NCBI GenBank assembly: GCA_903895725.1
Contig: CAITUV010000008.1
Coordinates: 62,001-126,000 of the forward strand
Direction of reading: 5' to 3'
DNA length: 64,000 nt
Source: an uncultured Myxococcales bacterium
GTDB taxonomy: Bacteria > Myxococcota_A > UBA9042 > CAIXZC01
Shown here: piece after piece, positions 35,384 to 44,932 of the stretch
How the letters are laid out: each line of letters opens with the position of its first letter
Numbering within the stretch: position 1 is the first letter of the stretch
Program-made: the position numbers and the translations under genes
Notes under the pieces: generated by a model
Seen by the model: the letters and a program-made list of their open reading frames with translations, nothing else
Databases searched by the model: none
What the model was told of the DNA's origin: nothing

Positions 35384-36496
35384 TCAACTACGAACGCTCA
35401 AACGCTCGTACACCACTTCCCGGGATTCTATCGTGGCAGCGTAGCGGCTCGACATCCAATCGCCCCAGGCGGACGCCCCGACGAGAGGATCCTGCCGCCG
35501 GGAATCCGTGAGAGCGGCCCAGAATAGCCCTTGGGCGGCAAGCGAGAGCAACTCGTTTCGCTGATACTGGGCCCAGTGCAAACGCATGGCTTCGAGGGCC
35601 GGAGGGAGTGACCATGTGCTGCCGTCAGGCAAGGCTCCAGAGTAGACCCCGGACCGGAAGCGCTCCACGTCGAGCACTCGTGCTGCGCTGGGTTCCCCGG
35701 AATCCGGGCGGCCCGCAAGATCCAGGATCAACCCCAAAGAGAGGCGGCGCTCCTCGTGCCCTCGAGAGTCTGGAGCGAACACCGTTCCCGGGCGCTGAGT
35801 GAACAGGTCCACCAGGGTGCCGTGCTCGCGCGACCCTGGAGAGAGATGGCAAGGGCAGAACTCCGCGAGTGCATCGAGAGCAGCCCAGTCGACGCGGTCG
35901 CGACGGAGTATGTCGAAGAACGCCGAGCGGTCTACGCCGACATCCATCGCCTCCGCAAGATAGCTGCCTCGTTCCGCCGTGTATCCGACCTTCACTCCCT
36001 TCGCTACGTCCCGGCTCAGTACACCGAGAAGTTCCAAGGAGCCACGGTAGTACTGGCCGAGCCCCCCCAATGGGTTCAGGAAGTAGCGAGTGTTGGCTCG
36101 GTTCTCATCTTGGTGGGCATAGTCCGAAAGGCGGACTTCGCCGCCAGCACTGCGCAAGTGCTCGACAACGGGGCCGAGGGTGACACTGCCGACCAACCGA
36201 TCTCCGTGCATTCTCCCGTCAGCCCCTGCCGCGTGACCGTGTGCGATCCCAACGAGTGCGAACAGGCACTCGGCACGCCGAACGTAGTCCACGACAACGT
36301 CGCTCGCCAGCGACACGCCCGATGTCTCCAGGGACCACAGCAGCCATGGGTAGAAGCTGTAGTAACGAGCGCGGTCCGTGACGTTCGTGATGCCGGGCAG
36401 CAGCAACCCATAAAGGTGCTCGCAGACGGCGCGGGTTGCCAGGTGGTCTTGACCCGTCGCCTGGTTCGGTGGCTTGACCCAGTGGGTCGTAATCAT
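35384..36496 (-). pseudogene. N-terminal part of an IS256-split gene
   Basis: The fragment gives 370 residues before a TGA two bases outside the IS end. It begins MITTHWVKPPNQATG and has LLPGITNVTDRARYYSFYP followed by WLLWSLE, a motif style I recall from uncharacterised proteins near PLD-like nucleases (possibly related to DUF6361, low certainty). A YFLNPLGGLGQYYRGSLELL segment follows. The C-terminal part lies beyond the IS at 33298-33955. The stop at the border was probably created by the insertion. No catalytic motif is recognised. Confidence 0.65.
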
Positions 36497-36684
36497 GCAC
36501 GGCTCCCCTGGTCCTGGCAGTGCCCCATTGCGGGTTCAATCCGGCTCGACCGTCATCGATTCATACACCGAACGGAGATTGCGATCCAGGACAGCGCTCG
36601 CACAACCAGTGCCTCGTCCTCGCGTGCCCCGGCGTCCAACCGTTCGCGGGGCTCGACATCCGGTGTCCTGCCATCCTCGCTCGT
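36497..36684. other. Intergenic 188 bp
   Basis: This segment lies upstream of the split gene. It has no convincing open frame in any direction and no clear promoter. A GGTTCAATCC at about 36534 recalls a tRNA T-arm but no tRNA can be folded around it. Confidence 0.4.
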
Positions 36685-37131
36685 CTATCGCCCGTGCGCA
36701 TCCCGTCGACGCTGGACATCGTCGATGTCCTTCTTGGTCGTCCTGATGACACGATAGGGACCGTCGCACACGACATGGCCCTCGGGCACCGCGAGCCCGT
36801 CCTCATGCGGCACCGGCAGGTCGTGCTCCACCGCCCAACCACGCGCCGAAGCCATCTGCTCGAGGTGGGCCATCCAGTGCCAAGCATTGCGCGTGTTGAA
36901 CCCGTCGAACGAACCAACGACAATCGAGTATGCCCCTGGCGATTCTGCCATGTGCGCGTCGTACTCCTGCCGAAACGAGGCCGGCTTGAACTGCACCCCG
37001 GTCAGCGGGCGGTCGGGGCTCGTCCCGGTGAAGATTACCGTGGTCCTACGCGTTGCAAGGCGGGGTCGGCTGAACGGTTACATAGCTCCGACACTTGGCG
37101 AGAAGACGTAAGTGCCAGCGGACACTCTCAT
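36685..37131 (-). pseudogene. Small unrecognised gene with an in-frame TAA
   Basis: An ATG at 37131 overlaps the stop of the upstream gene as ATGA, the pattern seen throughout this operon. The frame reads 17 codons (MRVSAGTYVFSPSVGAM), meets a TAA at 37078-37080, then continues open in the same frame to 36685. The downstream part has SFDGFNTRNAWHWMAHLEQM and could be started from GTG 36996 to give 103 residues. The simplest reading is a nonsense mutation in a gene of about 148 residues. Function unknown. Confidence 0.5.
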
Positions 37132-39125
37132 GCTGGGGATCTCTTGCCTTGAGCCTTGCGCCGGCCTCCACCTGTCGCCCGTCTTGGCCTTGTCTTGCGG
37201 CTCCGGTGCTCGGAGCTGGGCGGGGTCACTCCCGTGTCTACGGACAGAGACCCCACCAGGTGCCGCAACGGAACAGGGGTCCGGAAGACCTTGCACGCCA
37301 TGCGGTCGATGCAGGAATACCCCCATTCCTCAGCCGTCGTTTTCGAGCTGCTTCCAAGATGAAAGGCTTCGAAGTCCTTCTGAAACCCATTCAAGCCAGC
37401 AACAAGGTCATGGACCCTTGTCATTCCCCCAAACTTGATCTCCCGAACGTACAGCTCCGTCGCGTAGCTCTCCTGGGGGCGCCAAGATTGGCAGCATATT
37501 TCCTTCGAGCCACCGGACTGGCCGCCCGCCTCTGCCGGACGCCCTTGAACAAGCGCCTGCACGATGGACGGGTCGGGGACTTGTCCGGCCGAAGAGGCGG
37601 CGTAGACGGCCAGCGGAACTATGGTTGAGGCCGAGTCACTGTACCATGCAGGAAGCCGGCTCCGGGTGGAGTGGGCCTCGACCAGAACCCGGAGGTCGCT
37701 CGTTCGATATGGCAGACACGCCTTTTGCCCGGCGGCAGGCATGGGGAAGCCTCCGATGCGGCGAATCAACATCCTCTGCAGAAGCTTCGAGGCCGACATG
37801 CCCACAATCTCACGATGTCCGAGCCGGCCCCAGAGTTCCCATACCATGGCAATCTCGATCTCCTGGTCGTTCGTCACCGGCTGGAGGACCCCGCCCTCAT
37901 TGCTGTCCCACAACCGCTCCAAGATGAGCCCCAGTTCCTCCGCCTCCTCCACCCTTCCTAGTTCCAGCAAGGCTAACCCTGCCGTCGCGAGGTACCCTGA
38001 GAGCCGCAGTGCTCTGAGTGGGTAGTCGACTACATCTCCAGGGGAACCCAGCGCGAGTCCATACGGAATGTCAGCGATCGTGGAGAGCTTCCCAGCCAAC
38101 GCGGACGCTTGCAGAATGTACTGTTCGACAAGCTTCTCCAAGCATTGCCGAATGGACCGTCTAACTGAGGCATGGCTGCGGGAAGTCGGAAGCCTGCGGA
38201 CATGCTCCATGGCCCTGCACAGGACGCGTTCGATCCCATCAAGAACGGGCAACGTCGTTTCGTGGGCAGAGAACTTCGCCTCAGCGGCCAACATCGAGCA
38301 GAACAGAGCCAACTCGCTGAGAGCCCTGTTCACTCGAAGGGGCTCGGTGGCAGGCCCCTCCGGCAATCCCTCAGAGTCCAACTCGACCGTGGGCTCTCCC
38401 CCCCTCTGCAGCGGAAGGGCTTGGTCCAGCAGTTGGTCGACGGCCGTCAAGTCAAACGCCCGCCCCAAGTCGTCCCGAGCGAGCGAATCCAGAGCCAGCC
38501 TAGCGAACGGGCGAACTGACGGCGGAAAGAGATCAGAATCACCTCTATCTGCAAACGGGCATCCCTGGTCGGTCTTGATGCTCATGGACAACTCCACGAG
38601 CGCATCCGCATCCCACCAGGCGGTCTTCACGCCGTAATTCCTCTCCATGGAGTCACGAGTCGTCTTCACTTGGGAACCAAGTGCCTCCGAATCGAGATCG
38701 CCGTTGTGGACCGCCACAACCACGATGTCCCCCAACCTATTATTTGACAAGACGTGGCGGTCAATGTCCGACTTCAGTAACCCAGCGGCGAGCATCAGAT
38801 CATGGGGCAAACTTCCAGGTGTCTGCGGACTCCACTGCTGCCGTCCCACGTCTCCGTGCTTCAGTACGAAAAGGTAAGCATCGTTCACTTTGGCCGACAC
38901 TGGCTTCGAAGCAATTATGTCCACTCCCCATTGCGGCCGCCCAGCGCTTTTCCGGAGAAAGCGACCAAAGTGCTTGTACGAATGTAAATGCACCCGGTAT
39001 CCGAGCTTCGGCAAGAGCCAGTCCATGAACGTGCCGATATCCTGAAGGTGCTGAGGGGCGTCCCCCGCCAGCTCCCTTTCTGCAAGAGACCTCACATACT
39101 GGTCAAGGAAGCTTCGCATCTGCAC
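37128..39125 (-). CDS. PD-(D/E)xK-like nuclease with long helical C-terminal region
   Basis: The protein has 665 residues. The N-terminal 100 residues suggest a restriction-endonuclease-like fold: WGVDIIASKP (Asp69) and AYLFVLKHGD (Lys89) fit the Asp...Lys pattern of the core, although a second acidic residue before the lysine is not clear. The rest is alpha-helical without recognisable motifs and ends in a very basic tail (RSRKTRPRRATGGGRRK). The start overlaps the upstream gene by about 23 bp, and the stop overlaps the next ATG. Fusion to a large helical part and the operon setting suggest a defence effector; this is inference. Confidence 0.6.
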   Translation of the reverse strand: MQMRSFLDQYVRSLAERELAGDAPQHLQDIGTFMDWLLPKLGYRVHLHSYKHFGRFLRKSAGRPQWGVDIIASKPVSAKVNDAYLFVLKHGDVGRQQWSPQTPGSLPHDLMLAAGLLKSDIDRHVLSNNRLGDIVVVAVHNGDLDSEALGSQVKTTRDSMERNYGVKTAWWDADALVELSMSIKTDQGCPFADRGDSDLFPPSVRPFARLALDSLARDDLGRAFDLTAVDQLLDQALPLQRGGEPTVELDSEGLPEGPATEPLRVNRALSELALFCSMLAAEAKFSAHETTLPVLDGIERVLCRAMEHVRRLPTSRSHASVRRSIRQCLEKLVEQYILQASALAGKLSTIADIPYGLALGSPGDVVDYPLRALRLSGYLATAGLALLELGRVEEAEELGLILERLWDSNEGGVLQPVTNDQEIEIAMVWELWGRLGHREIVGMSASKLLQRMLIRRIGGFPMPAAGQKACLPYRTSDLRVLVEAHSTRSRLPAWYSDSASTIVPLAVYAASSAGQVPDPSIVQALVQGRPAEAGGQSGGSKEICCQSWRPQESYATELYVREIKFGGMTRVHDLVAGLNGFQKDFEAFHLGSSSKTTAEEWGYSCIDRMACKVFRTPVPLRHLVGSLSVDTGVTPPSSEHRSRKTRPRRATGGGRRKAQGKRSPA

Positions 39126-41235
39126 CCCCTGGAGACCGCGATGAATTCAGAAGCAAGTCGGCCTGCTTCAAATGCCACACCCGGCTCAACCTGTGAGAGA
39201 TGGGGTCAAGCGATGCCCTCCCTGGCCACTCCAACACATGGCCAACAGACTTGAGGTCTATGCGGGTGTTTGTCCCAGAGAGCTCCGCCGACAACCCTCG
39301 GATGATGGGCACCTTCCTTGCAAGCGTAGAGAAGATATGCCGGCCGGACTGCTCTTCTCTCTCACATGCCTCTTGAAGAGACCTCTTCCACATTTCTTCC
39401 CAAATCGCGCTCGAAGGGGTGGTGCCCACCAACTCTGGAATCTCCCGCTTGCGCCTATGGCCTTCTTTCCTCGAAGCGAGCAGAGCCAATATGGCCGCCT
39501 TTGCATCGGCCAGGGCATGTTCGGGCGAACCGACGGGGATCGATTCAGAGGCATCCGGCCACCGCCCCATGTGCCTTTCAAGCAGCCCTGGGTAGTCTTC
39601 TGCAGCATCTTCGGCCAGCACCTCGTAGACAACCCCGAGTGCCTCAGGCCTATCCATGCCAAGCTGGACGGCCAGAGGGATCCATGTCTCGCCTGGCAGT
39701 CCACTGCCAGCTAACTGATGTGCAATCGCTCCTCCCTGCTGGGCAGTTACACTGCGGAATGCGCCTTCGGGCACCCACCCGCTCCGAGCCCTTTTCGCCA
39801 GAAACGGCAGCGCTGCCTTACGAAGGTTGGCATTCCCCGACGTAAGGAAGGCCACCAGCCACTCGGCCTCGCCCTCTTCGCCGAGGGTGTGGGTCAGACA
39901 GGGAAACAGATCTTCAAGATACTGCAGACGGCTGCTCAGGCTTGCCTCGTTCGCTGCCAACCAGTTCCCCATGAACTCCCGAGCAGGCTCCTTCCATGAG
40001 CCTCCATCTTTCACCAGTTCATTGAGGAACCAGTCCAGCTTGCCCATCTCATCCGGCGTGATGAGACCGGCCCATTCGAGAATGTCCGAGACCTGCGGAA
40101 TCTGCCCCAGGGCGCTCCCCCCCGAGTTTGTGAGAGCCTTCCCGCTTCCACGGATCCGTCTGACCGCCTGCCAGGCGATCGCTGTAAGATACAAACTCCA
40201 CTTCTTCCGATTCTCGGCTGAATCGTGCATCCTTCTTGGTGCAGTACGAACAACCTCAAGTGCCGTGTCCAGGGACTCGACCGGCCATGAGCGAGCGTCC
40301 CTGAACATGGCAGCAAGGGCCACAAGCACCAGGCGCTCGGGGCAGCGCTCAACATGGCCTCGGAGACGCTCATGGCGCACGCCCGCTGGCGGCACAGGAT
40401 GTGGCCAGGCGAAGCACGAGAGCTTGGCCGCGAGCTCCCACTGCTCTCCGTCGTTGCTCGACGAAAGTCTTTCTACAACGGCGTCTCGCCACGGCAGAAG
40501 GTCCGGCGAGTTGCGCAGTGCCGCTTCCACGAGAAGCTGCACACCCGAGCAGGAAAGAGCCGAAGCTGTCGGGTCCGCTCCCGCGAGCCACGAGGCCACC
40601 GCGGCCTTCGCAACGTCTGGGTGCAGAGCAGCCCAATCGGATATCGGCTCGATGATGTCCGGACCAGCCATGTCCCCGCCAGCGAAAGTGAGGGCTCGTG
40701 CGACGAGCACAGCCAGTTCATCCTGCGTCAATTCGAGGGACGACAGCACAGACGGTCCTCCATGCACCAAGGCGCCAAAGCCCGACCAGTCATCAATGGT
40801 GCCAAACAGCCTGAGGCGATGCTCTTTGTCTCCACCCTGCAGCAACCCGCGGAGGATGGCGACTGGCAACTCTATGTCGAAGGGGTATTTGTAGACAGAC
40901 TCGCCAGCGGGCTTGACGCGACTCGTTGATGTCGAGAGCGGATGTTTGACTTCCGTCAGTGTGTGCCCCAGGTATGCCGTGGCTGCCTTGAGCATGCCGA
41001 GCCACTGGTCGCCATGGGAGAGGAAATGCTGAACGGATGGAGCAGCAACGGCAGCCAGGGTTGCGAGATACTGGTCACGCTCCGTCGGGAGAGCCGACAC
41101 GAGTCCATCCAGGATGTGCTGCGACGAGTCCAGGTCCCGCTCGCACGATGGCGGCTCCGCCACGGACGTCACGAGGAACGAGAGGACTTCTTGGCCGAGC
41201 TCTGTAAGCAACTCGGAATTGACGTGGACGCTCAT
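39103..41235 (-). CDS. Large helical (HEAT-like) unrecognised protein
   Basis: The protein has 710 residues. It is dominated by amphipathic helices with many Trp-Leu-Ala patterns (SDWAALHPDVAKAAVASWLA, LVAFLTSGNANLRKAALPFL), reminiscent of HEAT/ARM solenoids, though I cannot place individual repeats with confidence. No signal peptide or membrane span. ATG 41235 follows GAAGGACA; an in-frame start at 41262 lacks a ribosome-binding site. Its 3' end overlaps the PD-(D/E)xK-like gene, implying a two-protein complex. Confidence 0.6.
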   Translation of the reverse strand: MSVHVNSELLTELGQEVLSFLVTSVAEPPSCERDLDSSQHILDGLVSALPTERDQYLATLAAVAAPSVQHFLSHGDQWLGMLKAATAYLGHTLTEVKHPLSTSTSRVKPAGESVYKYPFDIELPVAILRGLLQGGDKEHRLRLFGTIDDWSGFGALVHGGPSVLSSLELTQDELAVLVARALTFAGGDMAGPDIIEPISDWAALHPDVAKAAVASWLAGADPTASALSCSGVQLLVEAALRNSPDLLPWRDAVVERLSSSNDGEQWELAAKLSCFAWPHPVPPAGVRHERLRGHVERCPERLVLVALAAMFRDARSWPVESLDTALEVVRTAPRRMHDSAENRKKWSLYLTAIAWQAVRRIRGSGKALTNSGGSALGQIPQVSDILEWAGLITPDEMGKLDWFLNELVKDGGSWKEPAREFMGNWLAANEASLSSRLQYLEDLFPCLTHTLGEEGEAEWLVAFLTSGNANLRKAALPFLAKRARSGWVPEGAFRSVTAQQGGAIAHQLAGSGLPGETWIPLAVQLGMDRPEALGVVYEVLAEDAAEDYPGLLERHMGRWPDASESIPVGSPEHALADAKAAILALLASRKEGHRRKREIPELVGTTPSSAIWEEMWKRSLQEACEREEQSGRHIFSTLARKVPIIRGLSAELSGTNTRIDLKSVGHVLEWPGRASLDPISHRLSRVWHLKQADLLLNSSRSPGGADAKLP

Positions 41236-41368
41236 TGTTCTGTCCTTCTCTCCGAAATGCACTTGTCAAACCCCAACTCAGGTAGCGCTCCCTTGGTATC
41301 CTCCCGCGTCTGCCCCATCACAGCGTCTGGGGTTGCTTCCTCCATCGTGACCCTCGACTTTCCCCCGC

Positions 41369-42868
41369 TCACCGGCGACTCCGCGACGGCGCTGGCCCGG
41401 TATAGCCGATCGCCCTCTTGAACTCGGCCACGTGCTCGTGGCTGTGCGGGATCGTGTCGAATCCGGAGAATGCGTCGACCAGAGCCAGCCTGGTAACTTC
41501 TATCCCGTCGTCACGGGATAACAAGCCGCCCTGCAGAAGCGACAGCACAAGAACACGAGCGTATGGCACCGTCTCGGGGCGCGCCCGCAGGTCGAAGAAC
41601 GTGCTGATCGCCCGCCTCAGAAAGTACGCCTTCGTCCTGGGAGCCATTCTTGCGGCTCTCGCAACGTGATGGACGCATTGACCTAGTGCAAGAATAGCGC
41701 TCTTGGGAATGTTCCCGTTCTCGTGGTCGAGCGTCTCTCTCTGGAGTTTGACGTTGGCCTGCCCGGCGGGTACCTCCGTCGTCTCCTTGATCCAACCGCG
41801 CAGAACCGAGAAGACCTCGCTGGTGATGTAGTCGTAGCGAAGAGGCCACTCGGTGTCGGGGGAATACTCCCTATCAGCCTCGGGGTAGTAGTTATTGCAA
41901 ATGCGCTCCACGATGTCCTGTAGGTAGAACAAGAACATGTGCCACTCGTGGCCCTGGTACAACGCCTCCATTACCATAATGTCAAATATGCGGACTGTCG
42001 CGAACAGAGGCGACGACCATCTTCCGTCCTCATGGAAGTCGCCCAGAACCCGGTTGTATGGGTCCTGTGCGGGCGTGAGCCGAAAGCGGTCCAGATCCTC
42101 AAGTGCCGCCAAGGCAAGGGGATTCCAAACATGGTGCTGATACGCGATCTTCACGTCGTGGAACAGGTAGTGCAGGATGCGATTGCGGCTCGGCACTTCG
42201 TATCGGTCGCCCTGAGCCAGATTCTCGTTGTCCCGGAGCTCCGCGTAAAGAACGCTCCCCGGGTTCGAGACGAGCCACCGCATCCAGTTCTCGAAGAACG
42301 GCTCCTGCATCGTGGTGTCATGTCCGGCCAGCTTCAGCCCGAAGTAGGGTCGCCGTCTGGCCGTTTCGTTGGCGAACAGAGGGTCTCCGAGCAGGCGGTT
42401 GAGCGATTGGACAACGGTCAGCGTGCCCTCGTCCATCTTTGGCTTCCCACGGCGGTCGCACAATGGCATGAGCCGGTCCAGATTCTCCTCGAGCAGGGAA
42501 TGAAGGTCAGAGTAGTTGCCCGATTGAGCGAGATCCTCCACCAGGTCTCGGAAGCGGGGGCCGTTCTTCCCGGAGAGACCGGGGCCCGCCAACTTCCACC
42601 AGAGGATTCCGAGTGTCGCTATGCACGTTAGAAACGCAGCGACGGATGGGGACAGGCCCAAGCGGCCGAGCTCCAAACCTGGAATGATGCAGCCAGCCGG
42701 CAGGTCTTCAAACAACACGAAGTAGCTGGCCAGCACGAATCCACACCCCGCGACGAGGATGTCAGACCACTGCACTCGCATCCTCAGCTCGAGTCGGCGG
42801 TGACGGGGAAGGACGGCGTACACAGCAAAGACGAGCCCGACGAGGGTGAGAAGGCTATCGACGCTCAT
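41369..42868 (-). CDS. Three-helix membrane protein with large cytoplasmic domain
   Basis: The protein has 499 residues. Three hydrophobic spans lie at about 4-20, 35-53 and 73-91, followed by roughly 400 soluble residues with no domain I know. That part is rich in aromatic residues (HYLFHDVKIAYQHHVWNP, WHMFLFYLQDIVERI). An N-terminal membrane anchor with a cytoplasmic domain is a common layout of anti-phage effector or sensor proteins, but no family is claimed. It lies 99 bp after the DUF499-like remnant and 133 bp before the helical protein. Confidence 0.62.
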   Translation of the reverse strand: MSVDSLLTLVGLVFAVYAVLPRHRRLELRMRVQWSDILVAGCGFVLASYFVLFEDLPAGCIIPGLELGRLGLSPSVAAFLTCIATLGILWWKLAGPGLSGKNGPRFRDLVEDLAQSGNYSDLHSLLEENLDRLMPLCDRRGKPKMDEGTLTVVQSLNRLLGDPLFANETARRRPYFGLKLAGHDTTMQEPFFENWMRWLVSNPGSVLYAELRDNENLAQGDRYEVPSRNRILHYLFHDVKIAYQHHVWNPLALAALEDLDRFRLTPAQDPYNRVLGDFHEDGRWSSPLFATVRIFDIMVMEALYQGHEWHMFLFYLQDIVERICNNYYPEADREYSPDTEWPLRYDYITSEVFSVLRGWIKETTEVPAGQANVKLQRETLDHENGNIPKSAILALGQCVHHVARAARMAPRTKAYFLRRAISTFFDLRARPETVPYARVLVLSLLQGGLLSRDDGIEVTRLALVDAFSGFDTIPHSHEHVAEFKRAIGYTGPAPSRSRR

Positions 42869-42967
42869 GGAAGCACCACGACGATCAGCACCCTGGCGGG
42901 CCGGAACGAGAACCCTGTCGGAAGTGAGAAAACGCTCAACTGCTGTTGCCAGCCGTTCGCTGCCATC

Positions 42968-44798
42968 TTACTCCTCAATCAGTCCCAACTCCCTCAGCGG
43001 CTCAAGTACCCCGTTCTCCAGCTTGCCCTTGTCCATGGGCTTCGGCGCGTTGACCTTCACAGTGACGTGCACGTGGCCGGCAAGGTCGGCCAGGTTCGCG
43101 ATAGCGTTCCAGGCCGAGTAGAGAGCGTTCCGGTCTGCAACGAACTCGATGTCCAGATCTTTGACCCCAGTGGTGGCGCCTCCGCCTCCCGTCGGTCCTC
43201 CGCCCGTGCCGGTACCGGTCGTCACCCCGGGCTGTGGTGGGGTCCCACCGCCAGACCCGGTTCCTGTCACCGGAGGTTGTGGCGCTGTCCCATCTGTCGT
43301 TGGTGGTGGGGTGGTGCCACCAATATGCACCTCGGGTTTCTGGGGGAAGGCGGACGGCGCGATGAGGAAGCCCGAGTCGAGGTCGATTTCGTCCAGGAGG
43401 ACCGTTCGGCCGACGGTCACGCGAGCGTGGTCAGCCAGGTATCGGCCGTCCGGGCCGAGCTGAGGGGACCCCATGATGTATCCGAAGTGCCCGTCAGCGA
43501 TGCCCTTCTGGATGGCGCCACGAACCACCCCTTCGTTGGCCAGTCGCGGGAATCCCAGGAAGGAGAAGAAGCCACTGACCACGTCTGCGGTGCGGATGCC
43601 TGGCTTGGGCGCGTCGCCGGAGCCCAGGTTGAAGAGTGTGGCCAGCTTCCCAGGAGCTACCCGGTCGAAGACCTTCTTCTGTACCACGGTCACGAGCTCC
43701 ATTACCCGTTCGTGGATCATAGCCTTCTTCTTCTCGCTCAGCGTGACCTGCAGGGGCCTCCCGCCCACCGCTACCTTCTCGATGCCGACCGTGCCGCCGT
43801 CGGCGTGCGGGAACCACACCTCGGCATACAACCGGAGCAACGCGGACTCCGCCGCGGCCTTCTCGGTAGAATCGCGCTCCTTGAGCTGCTCCTTCTGCGC
43901 ATCGGTGAGGTTGATCTGCTTCGCTTTGCCCCGGACCTGCTCGATGGCCAGCAAGTACCGCACGGCGCGTCGCAGTCCTTCGATCTGATCCTCTGCGGGC
44001 ACGGCGAGTCCCAACCCGTTCCTGAATTCCCGCTGCTTGCTTCCCGCCCGTTCGAAGTACTCTGCCGCCTCTACCTGCCTCGACGATTTCTCCCCGAAGT
44101 CGAACGGGAGATAGGCAACGAGGAACGATGTGTCTCGGTCCGGGATATCAGCGGGCTTCGTAGGCCAAACGATGGCGTTGCGATGACCCGCCAGCCGGTC
44201 CTCGAGGATCTCCTTGATCTTCTTGTCGACCTTGTCCGCGTCCCGGGCGACCAAGTCGGCCTCCTGCTCCACGAGCAGGGTGACGTTGGGGTCCTTCTTG
44301 AAGCAGTACCGGGCCCCGTCGAAGTGGAGGTACAGGCACTGTTCCTTCAGCTCCTTGAGGCAAGCCTGCGCCGTCGTGCTATCCAGGTCCGGACCAACGC
44401 ACGCGATCATCAGCTCCGCCTCGGTAATACCTGGAGGCAGCAGGTCGCCTTCTCCTCCTCCGTCCCTCTTGAGACCGCCGAAGGAGTACATCAGGATCGC
44501 TGTGGCCAGACGCGTTGCGGGCCGGCCCGCAAAGAGATTGCGCCACGAGCCGGAGCTGCTCCAAGTTGACCTCGGACTTCCTGATGAACTCCGGAAGCTC
44601 AGCCGGTGCGTTGTCCACCAGCCACAAGAGCCTGTGAAGGACATCAATGAGCGGGGCAGGGACCCCGTCGGATGCATGACCGAGGCCTTCCCTGATCTCC
44701 GAGGCGGCCAGCAGAGGGTGCTGTGGGGGAACCATCGCGGCGGCCGCCATGACCCCCACCAGTCTTCCGACATCTGAATGCTCTCGTCGTCCGGGCAT
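42968..44798 (-). pseudogene. DUF499-like ATPase, N-terminally truncated and frameshifted
   Basis: The C-terminal 500 residues read like the distal part of DUF499 family proteins: RLATAILMYSFGGLK, a winged-helix-like YLHFDGARYCFKKDPN, TSFLVAYLPFDF and a Gly/Pro/Thr-rich linker before a final alpha/beta domain. DUF499 ATPases are found in anti-phage gene clusters with DUF1156 methyltransferases. The expected N-terminal AAA domain is missing. A strong start (AGGAGGTGGGTC then ATG 44798) opens another frame of about 85 residues (VGVMAAAAMVPPQHPLL and on), and the reading must shift at about 44520-44560 to join the DUF499-like part. So a deletion or fusion plus frameshift has occurred. Confidence 0.6.
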
Positions 44799-44819
44799 GA
44801 CCCACCTCCTGACGAACTC

Positions 44820-44848
44820 AGGATAGTGAACCTAACCCGATTTGTCAA
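44820..44848 (-). promoter_or_regulatory. Sigma70-like promoter of the DUF499-like operon
   Basis: On the minus strand, a perfect TTGACA (44848-44843) is followed after 17 bp by TATCCT (44825-44820). Transcription should begin about 10-15 bp before the ATG at 44798, leaving a very short leader that contains AGGAGGTG. This is among the best promoters in the window and would drive the minus-strand genes below it. Confidence 0.6.
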
Positions 44849-44932
44849 GACACGGCAGACAGTGAACGATATTGGAACGGCCCGGCTGCGGTGCCGACCA
44901 GAGCGTCTCTCGGGGAATGTCGTGCTGTTGGC

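Noticed and set aside
36531..36545. tRNA T-arm-like GGTTCAATCC
   Set aside because: No acceptor, D-arm or anticodon arm can be placed around it.
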